A stretch of 64,000 nucleotides of DNA from assembly GCF_016900875.1 (NCBI RefSeq), contig NZ_JAFEUM010000001.1:944918-1008917 (forward strand), read 5' to 3'. Position numbers and translations under genes: made by a program. A model generated the notes under the pieces. The model was not told the DNA's origin, did not search any database, and saw only the letters and a program-made list of their open reading frames with translations. This DNA is from Vibrio ulleungensis. GTDB lineage: Bacteria > Pseudomonadota > Gammaproteobacteria > Enterobacterales > Vibrionaceae. Positions 63,528 through 64,000 of the stretch are shown here, piece by piece; position 1 is the stretch's first letter; each line of letters begins with the position of its first letter.

Positions 63528-64000
63528 CTATTCACCCTTGATCTGATTGCGAATTTCAGCGATTAACGCCACAGACGTAGAGTTGTCGCCATGTACACAC
63601 AGAGAATCAATGGACAGCGCCAGGCGATCGCCTTCGACTGTTGTCACATACCCCTTTGACATCTCAATAGCCTGTTGGAGTATGTCGCTAGAGTCGGTTA
63701 ACACACCTTGTGAATGACTGCGTGGCACTAAAGCACCACTGTTTGAGTACCGGCGATCGCAGAAACCTTCTTTGAGCAACGAAACGCTCTGGTTAGCACC
63801 TGTATTGATATAGCGTTCGCACGCTTGTCCTGCCAAAACCATTAGCGGTAACGACAGTAATTCACACGCTTGTATAGCGGCATTAAACACCTCGCTGTTG
63901 GCCATCATGTCGTTGTACATAGCGCCGTGGGGTTTTATGTAGTCGACACTCACGCCGTGGATCTGCGCTATCGCCTGAAGTGCGCCAACTTGATACACAA
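63528..64000 (-). CDS. pxpA: 5-oxoprolinase subunit A, LamB/YcsF family (5' part off the right edge)
   Basis: The C-terminal 157 codons are visible; the start lies beyond base 64000. The GTG at 63998 is an internal valine, not a start. Motifs: VDYIKPHGAMYNDMM, EGFCDRRYSNSGALVPRSHS and VTTVEGDRLALSIDSLCVHG with the LamB/YcsF C-terminal CVHGD end. With PxpB and PxpC it hydrolyses pyroglutamate using ATP. The gene order pxpA-pxpB-pxpC differs from E. coli (B-C-A). Confidence 0.92.
   Translation of the reverse strand, partial: VYQVGALQAIAQIHGVSVDYIKPHGAMYNDMMANSEVFNAAIQACELLSLPLMVLAGQACERYINTGANQSVSLLKEGFCDRRYSNSGALVPRSHSQGVLTDSSDILQQAIEMSKGYVTTVEGDRLALSIDSLCVHGDNSTSVALIAEIRNQIKGE

Noticed and set aside
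63528..63998. GTG at 63998 as the start of pxpA
   Set aside because: The protein lacks the LamB/YcsF N-terminal half; the gene clearly continues past the window edge.
1..64000. tRNA, rRNA, CRISPR, prophage or transposon elements
   Set aside because: I looked on both strands and found no tRNA-like cloverleaf, repeat-spacer array, transposase, integrase or phage protein.

Overview
The window looks like ordinary chromosomal DNA of a marine gammaproteobacterium, most probably Vibrionaceae (Vibrio or a close relative). The basis is protein content recognised by eye: RNase II, CsdA/DeaD with a basic Gly/Arg tail, Ppk-Ppx, DmsABC with a TorD-type chaperone and a NapF-like ferredoxin, YejABEF, RavA-ViaA, FabV, and TesA divergent from YbbA-YbbP. 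Species and chromosome cannot be fixed from the sequence alone. I see no phage, integrase, transposase, CRISPR array, rRNA or tRNA.

Layout. 1-6.8 kb: the 5' part of a pstS-type phosphate-binding gene behind a good Pho box, a DUF3024-like protein, an AraC-type regulator, rnb, deaD and a glutathione transferase. 6.9-19.2 kb: acetate kinase behind an FNR-like site, then mostly monocistronic plus-strand accessory genes (YcxB-like, a VOC protein behind an almost perfect SoxR promoter, YdeI-like, a chemoreceptor, AhpD-like, HTH-2TM regulator, GNAT, HAD, SDR, NTF2-like, mercaptopyruvate sulfurtransferase, LysR with divergent NmrA-like gene). 19.2-22.8 kb: ppk-ppx behind a weaker Pho box. 23-31 kb: an anaerobic-respiration block (dmsABC; TorD-like chaperone and NapF-like ferredoxin; FNR-like site between them), a class-3 lipase and a stand-alone menB of the Asp-containing (type II) class. 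31-41 kb: LysR with CurA-type reductase, the yejABEF peptide importer, YgbA-like protein, MATE exporter with divergent AraC regulator. 41.6-48.5 kb: acpH with a DEAD-box helicase, threonine aldolase with a Nudix hydrolase, ravA-viaA. 48.5-64 kb: GH13 alpha-glucosidase with divergent LysR, ABC-class ATPase, GAF/EAL protein, FabV, tesA/ybbA-ybbP, a 326-base non-coding region with DnaA-box-like sequences, an orphan FAD oxidoreductase, and pxpABC (5-oxoprolinase) running off the right end.

How it fits together. Two phosphate-linked units (pstS, ppk-ppx) carry Pho-box-like sequences; ackA and dmsA carry FNR-like sequences. DMSO respiration uses menaquinol and a menB lies nearby. Several neighbouring genes share bases: four convergent pairs overlap at their 3' ends, and tesA and ybbA share one CATG for their two start codons. 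I did not find a clearly undescribed multi-gene system. The items most worth following up are the SoxR-controlled VOC gene, the DnaA-box-like non-coding region, the type II MenB, and the structured leaders.
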